IMG/VR virus record: IMGVR_UViG_3300021375_000085
Location: 1 to 36,131 of that record
Direction: 5' to 3' (one strand)
Length of the DNA stretch: 36,131 bases
Source of the DNA: a virus
Shown here: positions 1-7,954 of the stretch, one piece after another
Position numbering within the stretch: position 1 is the stretch's first letter
Layout of the letters: each line of letters opens with the position of its first letter
Made by a program: the position numbers and the translations under genes
The notes under the pieces: model-generated
What the model was told of the DNA's origin: nothing
What the model saw: only the letters and a program-made list of their open reading frames with translations
The model's database searches: none

Positions 1-2351
1 AAGTAAAAGCAAGTTTAGACTACGGCATACAAGTCGCTAGAGCTATCGAAGGAGAGTGGTTTCAAGAAGGTAGATCTGGAAACAGATATGCTCAAAGTTA
101 TAGTAATTTTCATCAATTAAGATTATACGCTAGAGGTGAACAATCAATAGCCAAATATAAAGATGAGTTATCAATTAATGGTGATTTATCTTATTTAAAT
201 TTAGACTGGAAACCTGTACCTGTTATACCTAAGTTCGTAGATATTGTAGTTAATGGTATGTCTAATAAATCTTACGACATCCAAACAGTTGCTCAAGATC
301 CTTTTTCTTTAGAACAAAAATCAAAATACGCTCAAGCTGTTTCTAGAGATATAAACATGAAAGGCACTTTAGATAAGTTTAAGCAAAATTTAGGTTTAGA
401 TTTGTATAATGTTTCTAATCCAATTGATCTACCAGCTAGTCAAGAAGAGTTAGATCTATATATGCAAATGAGTTATAAGCAAACTGTAGAAATTGCTGAA
501 GAAGAACTTATAGAAAACACATTAGCAGTAAATAAATACGACGAAACTAAAAAAAGACTAGCTTACGATTTAACTGTACTAGGTATAGCTGCTACTAAAA
601 CAAGTTTTAATGAATCCGAAGGTATAACTATTGATTACGTAGATCCAGCGTATATGGTTTACTCATATACTGAAGATCCAAATTTTGATGATATATATTA
701 TGTAGGTGAAGTTAAATCAATAACAATAGCTGAACTTAAAAAACAATTCCCTAATATATCTGACGCTGAATTAGATCAAATACAAAAAATGCCAGGAAAT
801 TCTCAGTATATAACTGGTTGGGGTAATTACGACGAAAACACTGTTCAAGTTATGTATTTTGAATACAAAACTTATATGGATCAGGTTTTTAAAATAAAAC
901 AAACAGAACAAGGTCTTTTAAAAGCTATAGAAAAAACTGATGAGTTTAATCCTCCGCCAAATGATAATTTTGAAAGAGTTAGTAGAACTATAGAGGTATT
1001 GTATACAGGTGCTAAAGTTTTAGGTAACAATCATATGTTGGAATGGAAGCTAGCTGAAAATATGACAAGACCATCAGCTGATTCGACTAGAGTGGAAATG
1101 AATTATTGTATAGCTGCTCCTAGAATGTATAAAGGTAGAATTGAATCAATAGTAAGTCGTATTACTGGTTTTGCTGATATGATTCAATTAACTCACTTAA
1201 AACTACAGCAAGTAATGTCTAGAATAGTACCTGATGGTGTATTCTTAGATATGGATGGTTTAGCAGAAGTCGATCTAGGTAATGGTACAAATTACAATCC
1301 AGCTGAAGCTCTTAATATGTATTTCCAAACTGGTAGTGTTGTAGGTAGATCACTTACACAAGACGGTGGAATGAATGCTGGTAAAGTTCCAGTTCAAGAA
1401 TTAGCATCATCTTCTGGTCATGCTAAAATACAAAGTTTAATTGGTACATACGAGTATTATTTAAAAATGATACGTGATGTAACCGGACTAAATGAAGCTA
1501 GAGATGGTTCAATGCCTGATAAAGATTCTTTAGTTGGATTACAAAAATTAGCCGCTAATGCTTCTAATACAGCTACAAAACATATATTACAATCTTTATT
1601 ATACATAAGTCTTAGAGTTTGTGAGAATATAAGTTTAAAAGCTGCGGATTTATTAAAGAATCCTTTATTAAGAAACTCTTTAGCAAACTCTATAAGTACT
1701 TTTAATACTAACACGTTAGAAGAGTTAATTAACCTACAGCTGCATGATTTTGGTATTTACTTACAATTAGAACCAGAAGAAGAAGATAAAGCTAAGTTAG
1801 AACAAAATATACAAGTAGCTTTGCAAACAGGTGGTATATCTTTATCTGATGCTATTGATGTTAGAGAGATAAAAAATATAAAGCTAGCCAACAAATATTT
1901 AAAACTTAGACAACAACAAAAAATAGAAAGAGAACAGGCTCAAGCCCAGCAAAATATTCAAGCTCAAGCGCAGGCTAACGCTCAAGCTTCAGAAGCTGCT
2001 GCTTTAGCTGAAGTTCAAAAACAACAAGCTCTTACACAAGAAAAAGTTAGTATAGAACAAGCTAAGTCTCAATTTGAAATACAACGTATGCAAACAGAGG
2101 CTCAAATTAAAAAGCAATTAATGGCTGAAGAGTTTGGTTATCAAATACAATTAGCTCAAGCAAGAGCTAAAGCAGAAAGAGATAAGGAAGAAAAAATAGA
2201 AGATCGTAAAGACGAAAGAACAAGAATACAAGCAACTCAACAATCAGAGATGATAGCTCAAAGAAAAAACGATGAGTTACCTAAAAACTTTGAATCCGCT
2301 GGGTTTGATACTCTTGGAGGTTTTGGACTTGAACAGTTTGAACCTCGGTGA
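1..2351 (+). CDS. Portal protein, 5' end missing (reading frame starts at base 3)
   Basis: The first ATG in this frame is at base 258, but the frame is open without interruption back to base 3. Those upstream codons read as typical protein (RLYARGEQS near bases 160-140, then NGDLSYLNLDWKPVPVIPKF), so the gene begins outside the window and 258 is an internal Met. Portals form the dodecameric ring at the capsid vertex through which DNA is packaged and ejected. The body (through about base 1850) looks like a podovirus/crAss-type portal. The C-terminal 170 residues are a Q/A/E-rich coiled coil, as in portals with a long barrel. The call rests on position directly before scaffold and capsid genes, size (at least 782 aa), the portal-like N-terminal motifs and the coiled-coil tail. 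The large terminase is expected just upstream, outside the window. Confidence 0.85.
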   Translation, partial: VKASLDYGIQVARAIEGEWFQEGRSGNRYAQSYSNFHQLRLYARGEQSIAKYKDELSINGDLSYLNLDWKPVPVIPKFVDIVVNGMSNKSYDIQTVAQDPFSLEQKSKYAQAVSRDINMKGTLDKFKQNLGLDLYNVSNPIDLPASQEELDLYMQMSYKQTVEIAEEELIENTLAVNKYDETKKRLAYDLTVLGIAATKTSFNESEGITIDYVDPAYMVYSYTEDPNFDDIYYVGEVKSITIAELKKQFPNISDAELDQIQKMPGNSQYITGWGNYDENTVQVMYFEYKTYMDQVFKIKQTEQGLLKAIEKTDEFNPPPNDNFERVSRTIEVLYTGAKVLGNNHMLEWKLAENMTRPSADSTRVEMNYCIAAPRMYKGRIESIVSRITGFADMIQLTHLKLQQVMSRIVPDGVFLDMDGLAEVDLGNGTNYNPAEALNMYFQTGSVVGRSLTQDGGMNAGKVPVQELASSSGHAKIQSLIGTYEYYLKMIRDVTGLNEARDGSMPDKDSLVGLQKLAANASNTATKHILQSLLYISLRVCENISLKAADLLKNPLLRNSLANSISTFNTNTLEELINLQLHDFGIYLQLEPEEEDKAKLEQNIQVALQTGGISLSDAIDVREIKNIKLANKYLKLRQQQKIEREQAQAQQNIQAQAQANAQASEAAALAEVQKQQALTQEKVSIEQAKSQFEIQRMQTEAQIKKQLMAEEFGYQIQLAQARAKAERDKEEKIEDRKDERTRIQATQQSEMIAQRKNDELPKNFESAGFDTLGGFGLEQFEPR

Positions 2352-2370
2352 GAATAAATTTTTAACTATT

Positions 2371-2388
2371 TAATTATATTATATTATG
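2371..2388 (+). promoter_or_regulatory. A/T-only leader ending in the scaffold ATG
   Basis: This 18-nt stretch (TAATTATATTATATTATG) matches 16 of 18 positions of the leader at 5113-5130, which ends in the ATG after the capsid terminator. No purine-rich Shine-Dalgarno site is present at either place. It is probably a translation-initiation leader of the Bacteroidetes type. A promoter role is possible because both copies precede structural genes. Confidence 0.4.
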
Positions 2389-3606
2389 TCAGAAGTAAAA
2401 CAAGAGGGAGAGTTTTCTTTAAAAGGTAAGAAAACTAAACCAAAAGATTTAGGAAAATCTACAAATGAAGTTGTAAAAGTTGATTTGTCAGCTCCTGTAG
2501 AAAAACAAGTTGAACAAGAAGTTACTAAAGTAGTAATTGGTTCAGAAGAAAAACAACCAGAAGAAAATGCCAATACAGAGCAAGAAACAGCAGACGTGGT
2601 TGCAGATCAACAATCCGGAGTTGTACAAGAAGTGGTTGAAGAAGTATCATCAGAACAAAGCACCGTTCAAGATGAAACTCCAATCATTCAAGAAATAACA
2701 GAGCAAGAAGTACAAGAAGAAGTAAAACAAGTTGAGCAACAAGTAAAAGAAGCTATTAGAGATGAAAAGGTATTAGGTAAACCACTACCAGAAAACATCG
2801 AAAAACTAGTTTCATTCATGGAAGAAACAGGAGGTGATATTAATGATTATGTCCGTTTAAATGCTGATTACTCTAGTGTTGATTCAAACACATTATTAAA
2901 AGAATACTATAAAAAAACAAAACCTTATTTAGAAGGTGATGATATAAATCTTTTACTTGAAGAATTTTCTTATGATGAAGATTTAGATGAGGAAAAAGAT
3001 ATACGTAAGAAAAAGCTTGCGTTTAAAGAAGAAGTTGCAAAAGCCAAAAACTTTTTAGAGGAAACTAAGAGTAAATATTACGACGAGATCAAGTTGAGAC
3101 CGGGCGTAACTCAAGAACAAAAAAAAGCAATGGACTTTTTCAATCGATATAATGATCAGCAAACAAAAGCTGAGCAACAACATGAAGAGTTTAAAAACCA
3201 AACTAAACAACTTTTTAACGAAGATTTCAAAGGTTTTGATTTCAACTTAGGTGAAAAAAAGTTTAGATATGGTGTAAAAGATCCTTCAAAAGTTGCAGAG
3301 ACCCAATCAAACATTAATAATCTTATAGGGAAGTTCCTTAACGAAGATGGTAGTGTAAAAGATCCGGTTGGTTATCATAAAGCTATGTACGCTGCTTCAA
3401 ATGCTGACACTATTGCAAATCATTTTTATGAACAAGGTAGAGCTGACGCTGTTAAAGAAGTTGTCAATAGTTCTAAAAACCCTAGTTCAGCTCCAAGGCA
3501 AATTGCTCAAAGTGATTTTAAAGATGGTATTAAAGTAAAAGTGTTAAACAACGATGCATTAAGCGCATCGAAATTAAAAATTAAAAAATTTGGATTTAAC
3601 AATTAA
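2386..3606 (+). CDS. Scaffolding protein (putative)
   Basis: This 406-aa protein sits between portal and major capsid protein, the usual place of the scaffold that templates procapsid assembly and is then removed. Residues 1-120 are very rich in E, Q and V and look disordered or coiled-coil. Residues 125-290 are helical and acidic with several YY/K-rich segments. The C-terminus is short and basic (SASKLKIKKFGFNN), as expected of a capsid-binding tail. It lies 34 nt after portal and 12 nt before the capsid gene, so the three are likely co-transcribed. Known scaffolds diverge beyond recognition, so the call rests on position, composition and the basic tail, not on a catalytic or diagnostic motif. 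Confidence 0.7.
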   Translation: MSEVKQEGEFSLKGKKTKPKDLGKSTNEVVKVDLSAPVEKQVEQEVTKVVIGSEEKQPEENANTEQETADVVADQQSGVVQEVVEEVSSEQSTVQDETPIIQEITEQEVQEEVKQVEQQVKEAIRDEKVLGKPLPENIEKLVSFMEETGGDINDYVRLNADYSSVDSNTLLKEYYKKTKPYLEGDDINLLLEEFSYDEDLDEEKDIRKKKLAFKEEVAKAKNFLEETKSKYYDEIKLRPGVTQEQKKAMDFFNRYNDQQTKAEQQHEEFKNQTKQLFNEDFKGFDFNLGEKKFRYGVKDPSKVAETQSNINNLIGKFLNEDGSVKDPVGYHKAMYAASNADTIANHFYEQGRADAVKEVVNSSKNPSSAPRQIAQSDFKDGIKVKVLNNDALSASKLKIKKFGFNN

Positions 3607-3618
3607 AACAATTAAAAA

Positions 3619-5046
3619 ATGGCTTTATCACCAACATTCGGTTCAATTAAACCGAGTCAAAAACAACAAATACTATCTGATAACTATTTAAATTTTACAG
3701 ATGGATCAGGAAATGATTTTGCACAACAATATCTACCTGAAATTTATGAGCAAGAAGTAGAGCGTTATGGAAACAGAACTCTTTCTGGATTCTTGCGAAT
3801 GGTAGGCGCTGAAATGCCTATGACTTCTGACCAAGTAGTATGGTCTGAACAAAACCGATTACATATTGCTTATGATTCTGTTACCAAAACAGCTGGAGGA
3901 GATTTAACTTTTGTCCTTAATGCTACTGCTGGAAACAGTTTCGTTGCAAACGTAATTTCACCAAACCAAACTATCGTAATTTTAGATCCCGCTACAGGAA
4001 CTGAAGTAACTGCTTTAGTTGAAACTAGTACTAACACAAGTGCTGTTTTAGCTACTCTTGAAGTTGCTCCTTATACTGGAGCTGATCTTGACGCTACTTT
4101 TGGCGCTGGTGCAGTAACTGGTCTTAAGATTTTTGTCTACGGTTCTGAATATGCTAAAGGAACTGGAGATGATGATATTAAATCAATCACTCCTTCTTTC
4201 ACTCAATTTTCTAACTCACCTATCATCATCAAATCTAAATACGCTATTTCTGGATCTGATGCTGCTCAAATCGGTTGGGTTGAAGTTGCTACTGAAGACG
4301 GAACTGGAGGATATCTTTGGTACTTGAAAGCTGAGTCTGAAACTCGTTTACGTTTTGAAGATTATTTAGAAATGTCTGTAGTTGAAGGTACTTTGGCTGC
4401 TGCTGGTTCTGCTGCTTTAGCTGCTGGTAAAAAAGGTACTGAAGGTCTTTTCGCTGCTATAAAATCAAGAGGAAATGTTTACTCTGCGTTTGCACCAGCT
4501 AAAGGAGACTTAACTCAATTTGATGAGATTCTTAAAAATCTTGATACTCAAGGAGCTATTGAAGAAAACATGCTTTTCTTGAACAGAGGTACTTCAATCG
4601 CTATCGATGATATGCTAGGTGGTGTATCAAGTGGAACTAATGGTGGTGTTGCTTTTGGATTGTTTGAAAATTCAGAAGATATGGCACTTAACCTTGGTTT
4701 CTCTGGATTCCGAAGAGGTTCTTATGACTTTTACAAAACTGACTGGAAATACTTAAATGACGCATCTACTCGTGGAGCTGTTGCTGATTCAGGTATCGAA
4801 GGTGTATTGGTTCCAGCTGGAACTTCTACAGTTTATGATCAAGTTTTAGGAACTAACATCCGTCGTCCATTCCTACACGTACGTTACCGAGCTTCACAAG
4901 CTGATGATCGTCGTATGAAGTCTTGGTTGACTGGATCTGTTGGAGGTGCTTACACTTCTGATCTTGATGCAATGGAAGTACACTTCCTATCTGAAAGATG
5001 TCTATGTGTGCAAGGTGCTAACAACTTTGTATTGTTTACTGACTAA
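3619..5046 (+). CDS. Major capsid protein
   Basis: This 475-aa protein is the likely main shell subunit, probably of the HK97 fold. It follows the scaffold at once and is followed by the strongest terminator of the late block. Its codon use differs from its neighbours: many Arg codons are CGT/CGA (for example five CGN codons at 4860-4915) and Gly is often GGA, while flanking genes use almost only AGA and GGT, a common mark of a very highly expressed gene. Residues about 90-180 form a Thr/Ala/Gly-rich insertion that may be a surface domain. The C-terminus (HFLSERCLCVQGANNFVLF) resembles the end of capsid proteins in crAss-like and marine podophages as I remember them. No motif is diagnostic by itself. 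Confidence 0.85.
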   Translation: MALSPTFGSIKPSQKQQILSDNYLNFTDGSGNDFAQQYLPEIYEQEVERYGNRTLSGFLRMVGAEMPMTSDQVVWSEQNRLHIAYDSVTKTAGGDLTFVLNATAGNSFVANVISPNQTIVILDPATGTEVTALVETSTNTSAVLATLEVAPYTGADLDATFGAGAVTGLKIFVYGSEYAKGTGDDDIKSITPSFTQFSNSPIIIKSKYAISGSDAAQIGWVEVATEDGTGGYLWYLKAESETRLRFEDYLEMSVVEGTLAAAGSAALAAGKKGTEGLFAAIKSRGNVYSAFAPAKGDLTQFDEILKNLDTQGAIEENMLFLNRGTSIAIDDMLGGVSSGTNGGVAFGLFENSEDMALNLGFSGFRRGSYDFYKTDWKYLNDASTRGAVADSGIEGVLVPAGTSTVYDQVLGTNIRRPFLHVRYRASQADDRRMKSWLTGSVGGAYTSDLDAMEVHFLSERCLCVQGANNFVLFTD

Positions 5047-5059
5047 GAATACTTTATAT

Positions 5060-5102
5060 AATAACCACCCTCGTCTTATCGGCGGGGGTAGTTATTATTT
5101 TT
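5060..5102 (+). terminator. Rho-independent terminator after the major capsid gene
   Basis: A 16-bp stem (5060-5075 with 5081-5096) has a single C/A mismatch and two G-U pairs, a 5-nt loop (TTATC) and a following ATTTTT tract. It starts 13 nt after the capsid stop codon. It would end or attenuate transcription after the capsid gene, raising capsid mRNA relative to the tail genes. The stem is much more GC-rich than its surroundings. Confidence 0.85.
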
Positions 5103-5112
5103 ACTAACATTT

Positions 5113-5130
5113 TTATTATATTATATCATG
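5113..5130 (+). promoter_or_regulatory. A/T-only leader ending in the ATG of the gene after capsid
   Basis: This element (TTATTATATTATATCATG) matches the leader of the scaffold gene at 2371-2388 in 16 of 18 positions. It lies between the capsid terminator and the next start codon, so it could also carry the promoter or anti-attenuation signal that re-starts the tail operon. No -33/-7 Bacteroidetes promoter pair is clear. Confidence 0.4.
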
Positions 5131-5958
5131 GCTAAAAAAGTCCAAGCAGAAGAAATTGTTGAGGTTGCACCTCAGCCTACTGTTGCAAAAACTGCACCAG
5201 TTAAACAAGCACCAGCTAAACCAAGTTGGGAAATAAAAGATAGAGTTTATATTTTAAAAAACTCATTTTCTCCATTAACGTTCACATTACCATCAAAACA
5301 TTCTAATAGATATCCTTTATTATGGTTTGATGAAAAAACTGGAGAACAAAAAGAAATAAGATATGCTACAAATCAAAATTCACCATTAGTTGAAGACCAA
5401 AAAGGTGAAGCAACACTTGGGCATATAGTTTTTGAAAACGGTACTTTATTTGTACCTAAAGAAAAACAAAACTTACAAAAACTTTTATCTATATATCATC
5501 CGTCGTTAAATAAAAAATATTATGAATTTAACAAAGTTGCGGTTGCTGAAACAGAACTAGATGATTTAGAGTTAGAAATAGAAGCTTTAAACGCGGCTAG
5601 AGCTATAGACATTGATCAAGCTGAAGCTATATTAAGAGTTGAAATTGGATCTGAAGTTTCTAAAATGAGTAGTAGAGAGATAAAAAGAGATTTACTTTTA
5701 TTTGCTAAAAGAAATCCAAGTTTATTTCTTAATCTAGCTAACGATGAAAACGTACAACTTAGAAACATGGCTGTAAAAGCTACAGAAGCTGGCATAATTA
5801 ATTTATCACCAGACAAAAGAACTTTTACTTGGGCTACAAATGGTAGAAAATTAATGACAGTACCATTTGATGAACATCCATACTCAGCTATGGCTGCTTT
5901 CTTCAAAACAGATGAAGGTATTGAAGTTTTTAAATCTGTAGAGAAAAAACTCTCATAA
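5128..5958 (+). CDS. Hypothetical virion-associated protein between capsid and neck genes
   Basis: This 276-aa protein is not recognised. Residues 1-35 are Ala/Pro/Lys/Val-rich and look like a flexible linker. Residues 36-125 contain short aromatic and proline-rich strands and may be a small beta domain (WEIKDRVYIL, YPLLWFDEKTGEQKEIRY). The remainder is helical, with a charged segment rich in E and L at about 140-185. It stands alone between two hairpins, the capsid terminator upstream and a UUCG stem-loop downstream, which suggests separately tuned expression. By position it could be a capsid-decorating, head-completion or assembly protein; nothing in the sequence decides between these. Confidence 0.6.
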   Translation: MAKKVQAEEIVEVAPQPTVAKTAPVKQAPAKPSWEIKDRVYILKNSFSPLTFTLPSKHSNRYPLLWFDEKTGEQKEIRYATNQNSPLVEDQKGEATLGHIVFENGTLFVPKEKQNLQKLLSIYHPSLNKKYYEFNKVAVAETELDDLELEIEALNAARAIDIDQAEAILRVEIGSEVSKMSSREIKRDLLLFAKRNPSLFLNLANDENVQLRNMAVKATEAGIINLSPDKRTFTWATNGRKLMTVPFDEHPYSAMAAFFKTDEGIEVFKSVEKKLS

Positions 5959-5976
5959 CATGTAATACTAATATAT

Positions 5977-6000
5977 AGAAGATCGCTTCGGCGGTCTTCT
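5977..6000 (+). terminator. UUCG-capped stem-loop
   Basis: A 10-bp stem (AGAAGATCGC with GCGGTCTTCT, one G-U pair) closed by TTCG starts 18 nt after the stop of the upstream gene. It lacks a clean U-tract (GTGTATTATA follows), so it may be a weak terminator or an mRNA 3'-end stabiliser and processing element rather than a full stop. Confidence 0.65.
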
Positions 6001-6025
6001 GTGTATTATAATAAAAAAATAACAA

Positions 6026-6718
6026 ATGGCAATAAGTGTAGACACGGTTTATAAAACAGTCTTATTAATACTAAATAAAGAACAACGAGGTTATATGACG
6101 CCTGATGAGTTTAATAAGATAGCTACTCAAGTTCAACTTGAAACTTTTGAAGATTATTTTGAAAGTTTAAACCAACAACTTAGAGTGCCAGATAACGACA
6201 GTGAATATGCTGATCGTATAAAAAATCTTGATGAAAAAATAGCTGTATTTAAAAAATATGGAACAGCTAATTATTCATCACCCCACTTCACATTACCAGC
6301 GGATCTATATAGATTAGGCACCGTTGTTTATAAAGATGAAATAGAAGCTCAACTAATCCAAAGAAATGATCTTCTATATGTTAATCAATCACCTTTAACG
6401 AAACCCACAGAAAAATATCCGTTATATTTATACGAGGACAATAAGTTGTATTTGAAACCAACTAGTATAAATTCAAACATTAGTGTTTCTTATGTTAAGA
6501 AACCAGCTGATGTTGTTTGGAATTTTATTATACCTCAAGGCCAAAACTACTATCAATATAGCGCGGGTACTTCTACAGATTTTGAACTAGACGTATCAGA
6601 ACAACCTGAAGTAATTATAAAAGTATTATTGTACGCTGGGGTTGTAGTTAAAGACTATCAAATAGTTCAGCTAGCCGCTCAAGAAGTACAATCACAAGAA
6701 ATAAATCAAAAAAGCTAA
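6026..6718 (+). CDS. Neck/head-tail connector (ring-type) protein
   Basis: This 230-aa protein begins with a helical segment (NKEQRGYMTPDEFNKIATQ) of a kind I recall from marine Bacteroidetes podophages and crAss-like ring proteins. A middle part rich in beta strands follows (LYLYEDNKLYLKP, then VSYVKKPADVVW). Placement after capsid and before the tail genes, together with size, fits an adaptor ring below the portal (role of T7 gp11 or P22 gp4). It is 6 nt from the next gene. The function is inferred from position and pattern, and no catalytic motif is expected. Confidence 0.65.
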   Translation: MAISVDTVYKTVLLILNKEQRGYMTPDEFNKIATQVQLETFEDYFESLNQQLRVPDNDSEYADRIKNLDEKIAVFKKYGTANYSSPHFTLPADLYRLGTVVYKDEIEAQLIQRNDLLYVNQSPLTKPTEKYPLYLYEDNKLYLKPTSINSNISVSYVKKPADVVWNFIIPQGQNYYQYSAGTSTDFELDVSEQPEVIIKVLLYAGVVVKDYQIVQLAAQEVQSQEINQKS

Positions 6719-6724
6719 TAAGAT

Positions 6725-7948
6725 ATGCCTACACCTAATGGAGGTTTAATAACCGAAAATAATCGCCAATATTACGCAGGAGCACAAAGCTTTTTATCAA
6801 CAGCTAGTCAAACTATTTTTGGTCCAACTACTTTTGATACAGATCTAGTTTTTGGAAGTTATGATCCTTTAGAAACTAATTATGCTTTAAATAATTTTAA
6901 ACTATATACAGCTGCGCCTGGTGATTTAGTTTACACAGAATACACAGCTGAATATACAGTTCTAAATAATGTTATAACTTTCACAACAGGATTAGCTGAA
7001 AATACTTCAGTTGCTATTCAGTTAAAATCACTTGAAGGTGGTAACTATGGTAATAGAGATGCTTATGGTAACACTGTAGAGGAAAACTGGGGATCATATT
7101 CTTATATAAAACTAGATGATGTTATAACAAACTTTATGGTTGCTTATGTAGGTACTGGTAAAATTATATCTGATGTAAAAAGAACAGATGTTATTTTCTT
7201 TGCTAAAAGAGCAATGCAAGAATTTAGTTATGATACATTAAAAAGCGTAAAGTCCCAAGAATTAACTATACCACCAAGTTTAAGTGTTCCAATGCCTCAA
7301 GATTACGTTAACTATGTCAATATGTCTTGGGTTGATCAATCAGGTATAAAACACATTATATATCCAACTACACTTACAAGTAATCCTTACGAAAATCCTT
7401 TACAAGATTCCCAAGGTATTCCAACACAAGATAACTTTAATGCTAACACCCAAGGAACATCGATAACTGAAGAAAGATGGGACGCTAACGGTATTGGAGT
7501 TATAAACAATCAAATTCAAGACGGGTCACCTGTTTGGGCTAATATATATGGCGGTGGATTTGGTCAAGGTTTTGCATGGAACAGTGGTTTTTACGGTATA
7601 CAACCAGAAGTTAGTCAAATTAACGGTTGGTTTACAATAAATGAAAGAGAAAATAAGTTTTCTTTTTCTAATGATCTAGTTGATCGCTTAATCATTTTAG
7701 ATTATGTTTCTGATGGTTTAGCATATGACTTAGACACTAGAGTCCCTAAGATGTCAGAAGAAGCTATATACGCTTATATTTTGCATGCTATAGTTTCTAC
7801 TAGAGCTAATCAACCAGAGTATTTAGTACAGAGATTACGTCAAGAGAAAAGCGCTAAACTAAGAAATGCTAAAATAAGATTATCTAATATTAAGCTCAGC
7901 GAATTTATACAAATTATGCGAGGTAAATCTAAATGGATAAAACACTAG
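6725..7948 (+). CDS. Tail/neck ring protein with an N-terminal beta-domain
   Basis: This 407-aa protein appears to have two parts. Residues 1-115 (YYAGAQSFLSTASQTIF to QLKSLEGGNYG) follow the repeating strand pattern of the small beta-sandwich found at the N-terminus of some phage fibre or adaptor proteins. Residues 120-407 (from YIKLDDVITNFM) look like a P22 gp4/T7 gp11-type connector: helices at 130-175, a Gly/Asn-rich aromatic loop (about 265-295) and a C-terminal helical bundle rich in Arg and Lys. It is followed after only 6 nt by the large tail protein. It is probably part of the collar between portal and nozzle, with the N-terminal domain exposed. The domain assignment is pattern-based. 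Confidence 0.6.
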   Translation: MPTPNGGLITENNRQYYAGAQSFLSTASQTIFGPTTFDTDLVFGSYDPLETNYALNNFKLYTAAPGDLVYTEYTAEYTVLNNVITFTTGLAENTSVAIQLKSLEGGNYGNRDAYGNTVEENWGSYSYIKLDDVITNFMVAYVGTGKIISDVKRTDVIFFAKRAMQEFSYDTLKSVKSQELTIPPSLSVPMPQDYVNYVNMSWVDQSGIKHIIYPTTLTSNPYENPLQDSQGIPTQDNFNANTQGTSITEERWDANGIGVINNQIQDGSPVWANIYGGGFGQGFAWNSGFYGIQPEVSQINGWFTINERENKFSFSNDLVDRLIILDYVSDGLAYDLDTRVPKMSEEAIYAYILHAIVSTRANQPEYLVQRLRQEKSAKLRNAKIRLSNIKLSEFIQIMRGKSKWIKH

Positions 7949-7954
7949 AATTAA

